A stretch of DNA of 64,000 nucleotides from Nansenia antarctica (lineage: Eukaryota > Chordata > Actinopteri > Argentiniformes > Microstomatidae): the NCBI GenBank assembly GCA_963989245.1, contig OZ022347.1, forward strand, positions 40,141,794 through 40,205,793. Reading direction: 5' to 3'. The translations under genes and the position numbers were made by a program. The notes beneath the pieces were generated by a model that was not told the origin of the DNA, ran no database searches, and worked only from the letters and a program-made list of their open reading frames with translations. Every line of letters begins with the position of its first letter. Within the stretch, counting starts at the first letter, position 1. Positions 1 through 10,500 of the stretch are shown piece after piece.

Positions 1-185
1 ATGACCAGAACAAGCAGAAGCATCCATCATTGCCCAGATGGGGAGTTCACAGTGCAGGGAATCCTACGAATAAAGATGATCAAAATATTAAAACAAAAGT
101 GAAGAAATGTAATCAAAACATATTTTATGTTATTTGTTTTACCAGAAGTGGAAAACAGTAGCCAAGCTATATGTAGGTCCATATA

Positions 186-220
186 CAGTATATACATATA
201 TATATATTAATATATATATG
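186..220. repeat. AT-rich microsatellite
   Basis: Alternating TA dinucleotides with a few interruptions. No coding potential seen. The flanks (1-185 and 221-300) show nothing recognisable. Confidence 0.75.
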
Positions 221-301
221 CATTTTGGACACTGACAGAATTGTTGTTATTTTATCTGTTTACCAAAACATATTCAAGTTGCAGTTATAGAATGCATATG
301 G

Positions 302-430
302 CCTTAAAGTGCAGACTAAATACCCTCTTTAATTTGAGGGTATTCACATCCAAATTGGAGGAAGGGTCTAGGAATTACAGCTCTTTATTATGTGGCCCCC
401 TCTTTTTCAAGGGAAAACCAAAAGTTTTGC
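302..430 (+). mobile_element. Tc1-like transposon fragment (5' non-coding part)
   Basis: The stretch starting CTTAAAGTGCAGAC and running through GGGTATTCACATCCAAATTG matches, with small changes, the same non-coding segment at 3,072-3,160. There it leads into a Tc1 transposase remnant on the plus strand. No transposase follows here, so this is a broken copy. It seems to end near 430. Confidence 0.6.
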
Positions 431-672
431 TTTTTCTGTCTTATCTTTCTATTGAAAGGTAAGAGATTACAGATTTGAATAGATCAAGTTTGTATTGTTA
501 CATTTAACATATATAGGGGTGTAACGGTAGAGAAACATTTCAAGAAACAGCAGTGTAAAATAGTGATGCTCCGATCTGATCGGCGCTGATCGGTATCGGC
601 CGATATGGCCTTGATCGGTTTTGATCGGAGTTCTCAAAACGGCCGATCAAACCCGACCGATCAGTTTATAAA

Positions 673-852
673 ATGGCGTCGCCAGTCTGGCAATATTACA
701 CCGTGTCGGAAAGAGACAACAAATATGCCGTTTGTAATGCCTGTTCAAAAGAAATACCTCGGGGAGGAACGCACGCAAGGTCTTTCAATACAACGAATAT
801 AATACGGCATTTGAAGGCTTGTCACACGAAGGAATATAACGAGTACGAGTAA
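673..852 (+). pseudogene. BED zinc finger N-terminus of a hAT transposase
   Basis: A 59-codon reading frame starts with MASPVWQYYT and contains a C-x2-C pair (CNAC) followed by H-x4-H (HLKACH). With the leading W and Y residues this is the zf-BED layout used for DNA binding by hAT/ZBED transposases. It stops at TAA (850-852). The next coding piece continues in another frame, so the gene is broken by deletion. Confidence 0.75.
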
Positions 853-857
853 GGAAT

Positions 858-1172
858 ATGGCGAGCACTAAGGCCAGAGAGAAAGAGTCGTCGAAAGAAC
901 GTTCGACACCACTCACTCAGCTTACTGTTACCGAGACATTGCAACGACAGCAACCATACGGCAACGACCACAAGAAACGAAAGGAAATAAATGCGAAAGT
1001 AATAGAATTCATATGCCTTGATCAGCAGCCCCTGTCTGTTGTGGAAGACGCCGGGTTCAAACGCCTTGTTTCCTGCCTGGATCCACGCTATACGCTGCCG
1101 GGGCGAAAATATTTCACTGATGTTTGCCTGCCGGAATTATATAACACTGTCTACACATACATCGGGAACTGA
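858..1172 (+). pseudogene. hAT (ZBED-type) transposase remnant
   Basis: A 104-codon frame containing IEFICLDQQPLSVVEDAGF and LDPRYTLPGRKYF. These resemble the early part of ZBED-like hAT transposases, where an FI-D-QPFS-VE-GF motif precedes PRY-LPSR-YF. The frame ends soon after. The catalytic DDE region and C-terminal dimerisation domain are missing, so it cannot encode an active enzyme. The frame differs from the BED piece just upstream. Confidence 0.7.
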
Positions 1173-1552
1173 CTGGAAACAGTATTTATTTTATATTTGG
1201 CTATAGCCTGTTTATGTTGCACTTTAGTTTGGGTATGTTTATTGTTCCTCAGGAAAGCTACAGTATAAGCTCCAAGTTCTCTAAGAGCCCCTAGGCCTAG
1301 TTCCTCTCATTCGAGTGGAATGGTGCACATTTGATGTGACAGGGTACATTTTATTTATTATGATTTTTATTTTCACATTTTATTTATTATGATTTGTATG
1401 TTCCTGAAGTAAGCTACAGGTGGTTGTGAATTCAATAAAACAGATGGTTGTCAATTCATGATACTTTCTCATCTCCTAATTTCATTTGAATACTTAATAT
1501 ACAATATCAATGGTGTTAAGAATAATTAAAAACATAATTAATGCTACACAAT

Positions 1553-1680
1553 AAATAGAATGAATGAATGAATGAATGGTCTTTATTGTCATTGCTATAG
1601 TACAGGTACCAAACAACGAAATTTAGGAGGGGTGGCTCCCCTGGTGCTAGGAAAGAAGAAGAAAAAAAAAAAAAAGCTTC
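1553..1680 (-). mobile_element. 5'-truncated LINE copy (3' tail only)
   Basis: Reading the minus strand gives CTAGCACCAGGGGAGCCACC, then CAATGACAATAAAGACCATT and a tail of ATTC repeats. The same tail ends the long LINE at 29,850-29,940 in this window. Only the 3' end was inserted, the usual outcome of target-primed reverse transcription. It lies inside the hAT element at 561-1,781, so it is younger than that insertion. Confidence 0.8.
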
Positions 1681-1785
1681 AATTGCCATTTTCGACGCTG
1701 TGATCGGTGATCGGTGATATCGGATCGGCAGATCACTGGTTCCAGTGATCGGCACCAAAAACCCTGATCGGAGCATCTCTAGTGT

Positions 1786-1845
1786 AAAAGTAAGTAAGTA
1801 AGTAAGTAGGTGGGTAGGTAAGTAAGTAAGTAAGTAAGTAAAGCA
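1786..1845. repeat. GTAA tetranucleotide microsatellite
   Basis: About 14 units of AAGT/GTAA, with a short GGTGGGTAGG interruption. It begins at the right edge of the hAT target duplication. From 1,850 to 2,290 I see no gene or recognisable element. Confidence 0.85.
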
Positions 1846-2299
1846 TTATTCATATAACGCCTTTCGAACATGAAATGGAATCTTTTACTGAACAAAAAGT
1901 GCCATGGATAAGTGGTGGAAACTGTTTGTGCTTGTTTATAAAGGGCTGGTAACATTTGCTGTCTGAAATGCGGACGAGAGGGAACTAGTAGGCCTACGTC
2001 ATGTCATGAGTAATTCACTAGGGTAATGTTACAGAGTTGGCTGGTTAACTAGCCAAACAAAGCCACATCTATGAACATGATTGTATTTGATAGTAATGAA
2101 TAAGTATGTAATAATGATCTTGTATCACTAACGCAGCTCTGTACTGACCATTGTATCTAGCAGCTCTCTGCTTCATTCATCAATCACTCCAACTCCTACC
2201 GTCAGGTCGGCGCCTCCGTTGTTGTTCAAGCTAGTGTCGCTTTCCCAGTCTTTGTGCAATAAGTGAACATGTTGTAATGTTTGCCCTCTGGCACAGTTA

Positions 2300-2500
2300 T
2301 AAACTTAATAAATGACTCGTGTTGTCTTCAGTCTCAGCACTGTGTGCGTTTACTGATCCACCATCTTAGTTTCACGTCCCGCCGTTTCACATCCCGTTTC
2401 CTGGTCTCGCGGGAATAGCCAAGTATATCCAGCTGCAGACATCAAATCTATCACCCGGAAACTTGATGGACCATATTTGGTTGGAGTGGTTGTCATCGCC
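2300..2500 (-). repeat. Dispersed repeat, inverted relative to 22,970-23,015 and 24,762-24,806
   Basis: The reverse complement contains AAGTTTCCGGGTGATAGATT and CAGTGCTGAGACTGAAGACA. Both occur in direct orientation near 22,985 and 24,780, separated there by an I-type LINE. The family is not identified. A 62-codon open frame here on minus shows no known domain, so I do not call a gene. Confidence 0.55.
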
Positions 2501-2754
2501 TTACTACGGTGGAAACGAAACCAAATGAACACACACATGATTTAAAAATAAAAATAATAAATAACTAATAACTAATATGTAGAGTACAGTCCTATCAATT
2601 GTTCGAAAAGGAGTAGGAAGAAGCCTGTCCTACCCCTGTTTATACTTAACAATTATGCTTACATTATATAATCCAATTAATTAATACATATATTTCAGTA
2701 TCATCCGTTCTAATACTTTTTCATTAAAAATAATTTAAACCTTTTTTTTAAAAT

Positions 2755-3056
2755 AGAGCAATAGAGCAATATTTCTGCTTTCCTTCATATTTGTGACATT
2801 AGGAACAAGTTATTAGTGTGATCACGAAATCCGACCTTATGTACAATCCTCATAGCTTTTTTCTGTAGTGTAATCAATGGGTTTAAAGTGCTTTTATATT
2901 CATTTCCCCATATCTCCACACAGTAACTCAAATAGGGTAAGACAAGACAACAATATAGAGTATACAACATCCTCTGTTCCAGAATATGTTTTGCCCTGCA
3001 CAATACTGCAATACTCCTTGATACTTTGGATCTAACGTATCTTATATGAGATTTCC
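2755..3056 (-). pseudogene. Non-LTR retrotransposon reverse transcriptase, C-terminal fragment
   Basis: The minus-strand frame contains YCCLVLPYLSYCVEIWGN and ITLQKKAMRIVHKVGF, the thumb and connection region found after the catalytic core in CR1/jockey-type LINE reverse transcriptases. No YADD motif or endonuclease is present. The frame continues slightly upstream of the first methionine, to about 3,056, where Tc1-like sequence begins. It is a short decayed fragment. Confidence 0.65.
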
Positions 3057-3071
3057 AACAGAATTTACTGG

Positions 3072-3790
3072 GCTTAAAGTGCAGACTCTCAGCTTTAGGT
3101 TAAGGGTATTCACATCCAAATTGAAGGAAGGGTTTATGAATTATAGCTTTTATATATAATAACCAAAAGTAATTAGACAATTGACTCAAAAGCTGTTTCA
3201 TGGGCCAGTGTGGGCTATTTATTCCTTCATTATTTCTTTATCAATTAAGCAGGTAAAAGGTCTGAGTTGATTCCAAGTGTGGCATTTGCATTTGGAGGCT
3301 GTTGCTGTATACGCACAACATGCAGTCAACAGAGCTCTCAATGCAACTGAAACAGGCCATCCTTAGGCTGTAAAAACAAAACAAAAATCCATCAGAGAGA
3401 TAGTGGGAACATTAATACTGGCCAAATTAACTGTTTGGTACATTCTGAGAAAAAAAAGAATGCACTGGTGAGCTCGGCACCACAAAAAGGTCTGGACGTC
3501 CATGGAAGACAAGAGTGGTGGATGATCACAGTATCCTTTACATGGTAAAGAAAAACCCCATCAAAACATCCAGCCAAGTGAAGAACAGTCTCCAGGAGGT
3601 AGGCATATCATTATCCATGTGTACCATAAAAGAAAGACTTCACACAAGCAAATACAGAGGGTTCACCACAAGGTGCAAGCCATTCATAAGCCTCAAGAAT
3701 AGAAAGGCCAGATTAGACTTTGACAAAAAATATCTAAAAAAGCCAGCCCTGTTCTGGAACAGCATTCTTATACCTAACTGTATATAAATG
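3072..3790 (+). mobile_element. Tc1-like transposon fragment
   Basis: It starts with the same non-coding stretch as 302-430. It then runs through TTGACTCAAAAGCTGTTTCA into a transposase remnant on the plus strand. The right part of the transposase and the right terminus are missing. Confidence 0.75.
3515..3787 (+). pseudogene. Tc1-like transposase, DNA-binding half
   Basis: The 90-residue frame has VKKNPIKTSSQVKNSLQEVG followed by STIKERLH-like and LKNRKARLDF motifs. These form the second helix-turn-helix of Tc1-family transposases, which binds the terminal repeats. The protein ends after FWNSILIPN, where the family normally enters the DDE catalytic domain (W-DE). All catalytic residues are therefore absent. 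Confidence 0.8.
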
Positions 3791-3987
3791 TGTGGGACTT
3801 TATTTTTTTTACAGGTTTGAGGGGTCAGGCAAAGGACTTGGTGGAGTCAGGCAAGGGTCAGGCGATCATCGTTGTAATCCATGGAGCAGGGCAGGAACCG
3901 TGGTGCAAGGTGCTGGGCTGGAGGTGTCCATAGTGCTGAGTGCCCACTGATGAGCTAAATCCCCGCTGCAGGGGAGCAGACCGGTTA

Positions 3988-4047
3988 GAACACACACACA
4001 CACACACACACACAACCCCCTGGCAAACACACACACACACACACACG
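3988..4047. repeat. CA microsatellite (interrupted)
   Basis: Two blocks of CA dinucleotides separated by CCCCCTGGCAAA. Confidence 0.9.
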
Positions 4048-4150
4048 ACACAGATGTCCGCAGGACCACAGCCACAAGTGAGCACACTGCCATTTCCAAT
4101 CACATTATAAGTTGCGTAAGCATTATAGTGCAATACACCTGACTGTTGAT

Positions 4151-4194
4151 GTGAGAGAGAGGGATGGAGGGAGAGAGAGAGAGAGAGGGATGGG

Positions 4195-4228
<34 letters not shown>
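4151..4228. repeat. GA-rich simple repeat
   Basis: Alternating GA with GGATGG interruptions. The overlapping open frames are low-complexity and I do not treat them as genes. Confidence 0.85.
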
Positions 4229-4250
4229 ATTTATGACCAAGGTATGAACC

Positions 4251-4496
4251 AGTGTATCTGTTCATACCAGTGGATCTGTTCATACCAGTGTATCTGTTCA
4301 TACCAGTGGATCGTTCATACCAGTGTATCTGTTCATACCAGTGGATCGTTCATACCAGTGGATCTGTTCATACCAGTGGATCGTTCATACCAGTGTATCT
4401 GTTCATACCAGTGGATCGTTCATACCAGTGTATCTGTTCATACCAGTGGATCGTTCATACCAGTGTATCTGTTCATACCAGTGTATCTGTTCATAT
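4251..4496. repeat. Minisatellite, 17/18-bp units
   Basis: About 14 tandem units alternating between an 18-bp form (TATCTGTTCATACCAGTG) and a 17-bp form (GATCGTTCATACCAGTG). The units abut with no spacers, so it is not a CRISPR array. Several open frames cross it only because of the repeat. Confidence 0.9.
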
Positions 4497-4555
4497 GAAA
4501 TAAAAATATATAATAATAATATTTAATATAATATGTGTTAATAATAATATGTTAT

Positions 4556-4600
4556 TCTATATATATATATATATATAATATTATTATTATATATTTTATT
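4556..4600. repeat. AT/TAT-rich simple repeat
   Basis: TA dinucleotides followed by TAT triplets. Confidence 0.75.
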
Positions 4601-4635
4601 AACAACAAAAAATATATATTTTATTAACAACAAAA

Positions 4636-4842
4636 AAGCAAAGGGTGGCTACTTTGAGGAATCTAAAATATAAGACATATTTAGAGTTATTTCACACTTT
4701 TTTGTTAAGTACATCATTCCACATGTGTTCATTCATAGTTTTGATGCCTTCAGTGAGAATCTACAATGTAAATAGTCATGAAAATAAAGGAAACACATTG
4801 AATGAGAAGGTGTGTCCAAACTTTTGGCCTGTACTGTAAGTA
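4636..4842. mobile_element. Tc1/mariner-type terminal fragment
   Basis: Contains AAGGGTGGCTACTTTGAGGA, then a terminus reading GTGTCCAAACTTTTGGCCTG and TACTGTA. This is a very common end of teleost Tc1-like elements. No coding region or second terminus is present. Between 4,843 and 5,137 nothing is recognised. Confidence 0.65.
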
Positions 4843-5137
4843 AAATGTTCATTTTTAATACTTAGTCGAGAATCCTTTCCATGGCTTTCTCATTGGAAAC
4901 ACAGTTTACAGCTGCAATGGCGTGGACTGTTGCCTGTGTCATGAAGTGATTAAAGCCACACGTTTACCAGTTATAGTAAAATGTAGACATCTAAGAAGGT
5001 TGTGCCATGTTGCAGGTGACAACTAAGCAAGACCTGATATGAGCAAATGGCATTATAAGATCCTACTGAATATTGACCATGAGTTAAAGTGTGACATATG
5101 TTATAATATGAAATATGTAGTCTATAAATAAAAAGTG

Positions 5138-5332
5138 TCAGTGAATTGTCACCTCTGGCAGAAGCACATCAATGACGAATGCCACCGGATCAGCCAATGT
5201 TGTCTGTGTTTTTTTTACCACTCCTGAGAGGAAGTTAACTAGTCTGTCCATTTGGTAATCATCGTCAAAGAAGATGACGCCTTTGGCCTTCTTTTTTGCC
5301 CAAAGAGACTTGACTTGTCCTGCCATGATTGC
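5138..5332 (-). CDS. Last exon of the Ulp1-like gene (unrecognised C-terminal domain)
   Basis: The acceptor TTTGCAG precedes GCAATCATGG. The exon encodes 64 residues, including AKKKAKGVIFFDDDYQMDRL and TLADPVAFVIDVLLPE, then stops at TGA (5,138-5,140). The codon pattern and the mix of charged and hydrophobic residues look like real protein, but I do not recognise the domain. A donor-like GAG|GTGACA lies just before the stop, so the transcript might instead continue further. Confidence 0.5.
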   Translation of the reverse strand, partial: AIMAGQVKSLWAKKKAKGVIFFDDDYQMDRLVNFLSGVVKKTQTTLADPVAFVIDVLLPEVTIH

Positions 5333-5469
5333 CTGCAAACATATAGTTTGTTGGGAGGATGCTCTATGTAAATGTACAATCACTACACAAATATAAAACA
5401 TTTCACTTTCATTATTTATATTATGCTTAAATGTGTCACTTTACTTAGACATTTCAGTTGCAAACTCAC

Positions 5470-5563
5470 TTCAAGATGTTGCAGTAAGCCTTTGTCCTTT
5501 GATGAAATCCACTAACAAGTCATTGGTCACTCTTCGTTGGTGTTGGGCTTGTTGAGCCCTTTC
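5470..5563 (-). pseudogene. Ulp1-like gene exon with +1 frame error
   Basis: The acceptor is ATTTTAG before GAAAGGGCTC and the donor GAA|GTGAGT. The first frame reads ERAQQAQHQRRVTNDLLVDF and then hits TGA before the donor. From the middle of the exon the next frame reads LLQHLE straight to the donor and joins the last exon in phase 0. The exon is 94 nt, one more than a multiple of three, consistent with a single-base insertion. Confidence 0.5.
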
Positions 5564-5666
5564 CTAAAATAATAATACAGTGCTTAACCATGTAACAATG
5601 AAAAGGTGCAGTTAAGTACTGAATGAGTCACTTTCTTTCCTTGATCATTTGCACTTCCTTACTTAC

Positions 5667-5741
5667 CTCAAGTGTCTTGATAGAAAGTGTGGTTTCACTA
5701 TCCAGGCTTCTGACATCTTTGTCCATGGTAACATCACTTTC
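5667..5741 (-). CDS. Ulp1-like gene exon (coiled-coil start)
   Basis: A 75-nt exon between TTTAG and GAG|GTAAGT encodes 25 residues from ESDVTMDKDVRS to LSIKTLE, in phase 0 at both ends. With the next exon it forms a charged helical stretch that could be a coiled coil. Confidence 0.5.
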
Positions 5742-5834
5742 CTAAATGGATACACACATAAGCATGACTATGTGTACAGCTGTGAATGGTGGATAGTATG
5801 TTTGTATGCAATAAACTTCATTCACACTAACCAA

Positions 5835-5900
5835 TTATTTAGGAGGAAAGCTGTAAGGCCTCTTGAAGTACGCGTGGTCCTCGTCAGTGTCCAGTGGCAT
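5835..5900 (-). pseudogene. Possible Ulp1-like gene exon with stop codon
   Basis: After CTGTACAG the minus strand reads MPLDTDEDHAYFKRPYSFPP, then K and TAA. It sits between better supported exons and looks protein-like, but no donor precedes the stop and its phase does not fit the exon upstream. It may be a decayed exon or a chance frame. Confidence 0.3.
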
Positions 5901-6050
5901 CTGTACAGAGTCCACCATTATTGCCAGTATGTTTTACATGAAAGGGTTAACTACTTCAAAAAGAGATCCAGGCTGGATTCAGAATGACACAAGTCCTCTT
6001 GATAATAAATGTACAAATACAATTATTAGTTTTGTAGCACTGCAGCATAC

Positions 6051-6115
6051 CCTTCCAGCCCAAGGTTTTCCACCAGGACAATACACCACCACCTTCTCAG
6101 GAGAGACATGTCATC
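6051..6115 (-). CDS. Ulp1-like gene exon after the catalytic Cys
   Basis: The acceptor is CTTTAG before GATGACATG. The exon encodes DDMSLLRRWWCIVLVENLGL, then EG, and ends at GG|GTATGC. The DM-x3-RR-W-W pattern corresponds to the DM/HMP..R segment near the end of the SENP catalytic domain. Confidence 0.55.
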
Positions 6116-6198
6116 CTAAAGAAAGAGCAGTTACTCAATTTGCATTCAAAGTCTTATAGCATATTGATATAATGGGTTCTTGTTTTCTTAATACTTAC

Positions 6199-6243
6199 AA
6201 TGCTGAAGTCAAAGGTAGCCTCCATGGCGAAATACCAGGCATA
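6199..6243 (-). CDS. Ulp1-like gene exon (YAWYFAMEATFDFSI)
   Basis: A 45-nt phase-0 exon between CATTACAG and ATT|GTAAGT. It encodes 15 residues ending in FDFSI, the F-F/T strand that precedes the DM motif in Ulp1 peptidases. Confidence 0.6.
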
Positions 6244-6551
6244 CTGTAATGAGAAAAGACAAAGACAAGATTACCATGTGACAGCTTATAACTCAGTGAG
6301 AAGGTAGTCACACACATCCAATGAAATGTACATGGCTGATAACTCCATAGGAAAGTGATATGACAGGTCTGCACACATGAATGTTCCTTAATACCTTTTA
6401 TTGCACACCTTTTTATTTGCAAATGCACAAACAGAATGTTGGTCAGGTCTAAGTGGTGGTCAGTCATTGTTACATACATTTACACATTTTTTGATGGTTT
6501 TAAGGAACAATCAAGTGTGCCATATCACCTGGTGGCATTACCATAACTCAC

Positions 6552-6602
6552 CATTATCATGAAGACACCACAGTCATTGCCACTGGTCTGCCTCGGAAGC
6601 CC
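6552..6602 (-). CDS. Ulp1-like gene exon with catalytic Gln and Cys
   Basis: A 51-nt phase-0 exon between GTACAG and ATG|GTGAGT encodes GLPRQTSGNDCGVFMIM. Spacing from the oxyanion-hole Gln to the nucleophile Cys is Q-x5-C, as in SENP/Ulp1 proteins, and the DCG triplet is intact. Confidence 0.7.
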
Positions 6603-6684
6603 CTGTACGAAGAAAAGTTACAGTTAGAGAATAGTAGGTAATTATGACTATAGCTATAATATGATAGTAACATTCAAACAATAC

Positions 6685-6745
6685 CTCCAAATCCAGACCA
6701 GTCTTCTCTGTCCAGGATCCCGCAACAATTTTCTCAGCAACACCC
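6685..6745 (-). CDS. Ulp1-like gene exon preceding the Cys exon
   Basis: A 61-nt exon between TTGCCCAG and GAG|GTATTG. After one leftover base it encodes GVAEKIVAGSWTEKTGLDLE and joins the Cys exon in phase 0. Upstream, 6,746-7,057 shows no exon I can defend. Confidence 0.55.
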
Positions 6746-7057
6746 CTGGGCAACCAAAAATAAAACTAAGTCAAACAAAGAAGTACACACCTCCTACAGG
6801 AGAGAAAAAAGGAACAACATTCGTACCACTGCTGCTTCAGAACCACTTCACACCATGCAAGTCGGTCGATCATGCTTATTTGCAAAAGTTCAATGAGGAG
6901 GATTTCTCTGTGTCTCTCTTTCGTTGTGTTGGAAATGTGTCATCATAGGCAGGTCAGGAGCCCGCCAGGCAGGTCAGGGGAACGTGACTGCCAGAGCAAA
7001 AAATCTTTGGGGCAACTTTAATAGTGTTCTGTAGGCTTCAGAGGAATTTTTAAATAC

Positions 7058-7155
7058 TTTAATCCTTAATAATCCTTGGAGTTTTGAAATACTGCGAATC
7101 TAGAAAGAAAATTTCTTTCTGGTGTGGCCTCATTACCTACAGGGAATAACGCATT
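7058..7155 (-). pseudogene. Candidate Asp exon pair of the Ulp1-like gene
   Basis: A 19-nt stretch after TTGTCCAG (7,137-7,155, donor GTAG|GTAATG) would encode NALFPV plus one base. The next acceptor, TTTCTAG (exon 7,058-7,099), completes an Asp codon and reads DSQYFKTPRIIKD, then TAA. The Asp-Ser after a hydrophobic strand is what C48 peptidases have between the His and Cys exons. The stop and the phase mismatch to the next exon suggest a lost base. Tentative. Confidence 0.35.
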
Positions 7156-7335
7156 CTGGACAATAAGCAAAAAGGACACTTTGGGGGTAATACAATAGAC
7201 ACAAACTCACAAGCAAATGGCATATGAAGGTTAAAGCTGAGAAATGCTCAACTACATTGTATGTCTTTATAATCTACTACTGTGGATGTCATATGTTGCA
7301 TATAAAGTTATGCTCTGTATATATATATGGGTATA

Positions 7336-7574
7336 GTGTAGTGCCGGAGGAAAAAGGAAAGACGTAGGCAACGTAATGATAACTGTTTAATCAAAACAAC
7401 AACTTGTACTCTCAGTACAGGACCAGAAAATGGTTACCAAAACTCGTGTATCTAAACAGGAAGGTGCAACGTTAATAATCCTCCCCTCTGCCCCTAGTGC
7501 CAGAACTGGTTCCCTCCCACTACACAACCAACAGTAAGAGGAGAACATGAACCCATAATGTAGTCACTACACCA
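7336..7574 (-). repeat. 3' LTR of the CsRn1-like element
   Basis: On minus it begins TGGTGTAGTGACTAC and ends GGCACTACAC. The polypurine tract ACTGGGGGGGC lies just before it. It reads the same as the other LTR base for base. Confidence 0.9.
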
Positions 7575-7592
7575 GCCCCCCCAGTGTTCACC

Positions 7593-10500
7593 TCAATATT
7601 GGAAATCCTCACGGCGAGGAGGGCGTATGGCCCGGCCCCTACGATCGTAGGTAAAGTCAGGAGGTGCGGGAGGAGGTGTGACATCGCCCATCACGTCCTC
7701 CTGCAGGGAAGGACGGGGGGCAGCGACGACCGGGGGCTCGCGAGCTGCGGGGGGTTGTCGGGGTCGGAGGGGGGAATGGCCAGGGCGCGGCAGGGGAGGT
7801 AGGACTGGAGGCCGGCCTCTGCGCGGTGGCAGGGCCAAGTCCAGGGGCAGTTCAAGGTCCAAGTGGGCCGGTTTGAGGCGATCAACGGACACACACTCAG
7901 GCCTACCCCCCATGTCAACCATGAAGTTCTTGGCTCCGGCCTCGATGACACGGAAAGGCCCGTCATAAGGAGGACGTAGTGGAGTCCTGTGGCCATCATG
8001 ACGAATGAAAACGAACCTCGCTGAGTGCAGCTCCGGGGGCACCCTCGAAGTAGGGACACCATGCTGCGTAGTCGGGACCGGGACGAAGGTCCTGGCGCTG
8101 TCCAGCAGGGAGGCGCGCTGAGCGGCGGCGGACCAGGGCTCCGTTGACTTGGGAATGAAGTCACCGGGGACCCGCAGCGGCTGTCCAAACACCAGCTCAG
8201 CGGACGACGACTGGAGGTCCTCCTTAGGCGCTGTCCTGAGCCCCAGCATGACCCACGGCAGCTTGTCAAGCCAGTCGCTGTCCGTGAGGCTGGCTCGAAG
8301 GGCGGCCTTCATGGATCGATGGAAACGCTCACAGAGCCCGTTCGCCTGCGGGTGATAGGCGGTTGTGCGGTGGAGCTTGACCCCCAGATTCTCCGCCACC
8401 GCTGCCCACAGCTCTGAAGTAAACTGTGAGCCACGGTCAGAGGAGAGATCAGCAGGGGTGCCGTAGCGGGAGACCCACACCGCGATGAACGCCCGGGCCA
8501 GGTCGGGGGCTGTCGTTGAGGAGAGCGGAACTGCCTCCGGCCAGCGAGTCGTCCTGTCCACCATGGTAAAGAGATAGGTGTATCCGTGCGAGGGGGGCAG
8601 CGGCCCTACCAGGTCCACGTTTACATGATCGAACCTCCGCTCAGGCACAGAGAACTGCTCCAGGGGGGCCTTGACGTGTCGATGCACCTTGGCGCGCTGG
8701 CAGGCGATGCACGTGTCAACCCAGGCCCTCACATCCCTCTTGAGCCCATGCCAGACGAATTTCTCTGACACCAGCCGTGAGGACGGTTTCCTACCAGGGT
8801 GAGACAAGCCGTGTATCGCCTCGAAGGCGGGGCGCCTCCAGTTGGCGGGGACCACCGGTCGTGGCTGACCCATGGAGACGTCGCACAGGAGCGTGGCCCC
8901 TGCGTCACCGAAAACCACCTCTTCTAGGCGCAGTCCTGTGTCCGACAACTTGAGAGCCTGGACGGCGGGGTCGGCGGCCTGGTCTGCAGCCATGCGCGCG
9001 TAGTCCAAACCCAGTTGGACCGCACCAACCACCGCCCTGGAGAGACAATCCGCGACCTGGTTGGACTTCCCAGCAACGTGCTGGATGTCTGTGGTGAACT
9101 CGGATATGTAGGCGAGCTGGCGCTGTTGGCGGTCGGACCACGGCTCCGCCACCTTGGACATGGCGTGCGTGAGTGGCTTGTGGTCCACGTAGGCCGTAAA
9201 CTCGCGGCCCTCCAGTAAAAAACGGAAGTGTCTGACAGCAAGCCACAGCCCGAGGAGCTCCCTGTCGAATGTGCTGTACCTTTGCTCTCTGGGAGACAGC
9301 TGGCGGCTGAAGAATGCAAGAGGCTGCCAGGCGTCCCCAACCCACTGTTCGTACACCGCTCCCACAGCAAAGTCAGAGGCGTCCGTGGTGAGAGCAGTGG
9401 GTGCCGAGGGCGAGGGGTGGGCCAACATGGCAGCGCGGGCCAGGGCCGCCTTGGTGTCCTGAAAGGCTTTGACACGCTCCGCCGTCCAGTCCACCGGCTG
9501 CTTCAGAGTCTTGCCCTTCTGGGCATCGTACAGAGGCCGCAGGATGTGAGCGATGTGGTGGAGGAAGCGATAGTAGAAGGTTACCATCCCGATGAACCCC
9601 TTGAGCTCGCTGATTGTGCTGGGGCGCGGGAAAGCAGCGACAGCTTCTACCTTCGAGGGGAGGGGGGTCACCCCCTCTGCGGAGACCCGGTGCCCGAGAA
9701 AGTCGATGGCGTTCCGTCCGAACTCACACTTCGCCGGATTGACAATCAGCCCATGTTGGCTGAGCCGTGTGAAAAGGGCCCGGAGGTGGGACAGGTGCTC
9801 CTCCTCCGTGGTGCTTGCGACGAGGATGTCATCCAAGTAGACGAAGAGGAATGGTAGGTCCCGGAGCACCGAGTGCATGAGGCGTTGGAAGGTCTGCGCC
9901 GCGTTCTTCAGGCCGAACGGCATCCGCAGAAACTCGAAGAGCCCAAATGGCGTGATTACGGCCGTCTTAGGGACGTCCTCGGGGTGCACCGGCACCTGAT
10001 GGTACCCCCGTACCAGGTCCACTTTGGAGAAGAAGCGTTTGCCTGCCAGGTTCGCTGAAAAGTCCTGGACATGTGGGACCGGGTAGCGGTCAGGCTTGGA
10101 CGCGTCGTTGAGGCGGCGGTAGTCCCCACATGGGCGCCACCCGCCGTCTGACTTAGGGACGATGTGCAGGGGAGACGCCCAGGGGCTGCTCGAGCGCCGA
10201 ACGATGCCCACCTGCTCCATATGCGCAAACTCCGCCCTGGCGATGGCCAGCTTCTCCGGGTTGAGGCGCCTGGCCCTGGCGTGGAGGGGAGGCCCCTCGG
10301 TCTCGATGTGGTGCTCCACTCCGTGTTTCACCGTGGGCGCGGAGAAGGTGGGCTTGGTAAGGTCGGGGAATTCGGCGAGCAGCCGAAGGTACTGGTCACT
10401 TTCGGCGAGCGTATTGGACCACCCGCTGTAGACCGCCTCCCCCTGCGTACAGGCGAATGAAGCGAAAGTCTGTGAGTTGACCAGGCGCCTGTTCCCCACG

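Larger units (their letters stand above)
561..1781 (+). mobile_element. hAT transposon, internally deleted, TSD GTGTAAAA
   Basis: Terminal inverted repeats are visible: TAGTGATGCTCCGATC at the left end and TAGAGATGCTCCGATC read inward from the right end, one mismatch. The 8-bp direct repeat GTGTAAAA flanks the element at 553-560 and 1,782-1,789, the hallmark of hAT insertion. At 1.2 kb it is too short for a full transposase. It keeps a BED zinc finger start and a short C-proximal piece in a different frame. A LINE tail is inserted near the right end. Confidence 0.9.

Noticed and set aside
3858..4301. 147-codon minus-strand ORF
   Set aside because: Composed of CA, GA and minisatellite translation (VCVCVC, SLSLSL, RYTGMNRS). 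No real protein.
4251..4496. CRISPR-like array
   Set aside because: Units abut without unique spacers, and the setting is a vertebrate-type genome. It is a minisatellite.
6780..6950. Minus-strand frame KERHREILLIELLQISMIDRL as a further peptidase exon
   Set aside because: Open and protein-like, but no convincing acceptor and donor pair joins it to the neighbouring exons.
9228..9857. Plus-strand ORF of 209 codons
   Set aside because: It lies antisense to the CsRn1-like pol, is GC-driven and has no recognisable motif. The same applies to other antisense frames in 7,600-21,700.
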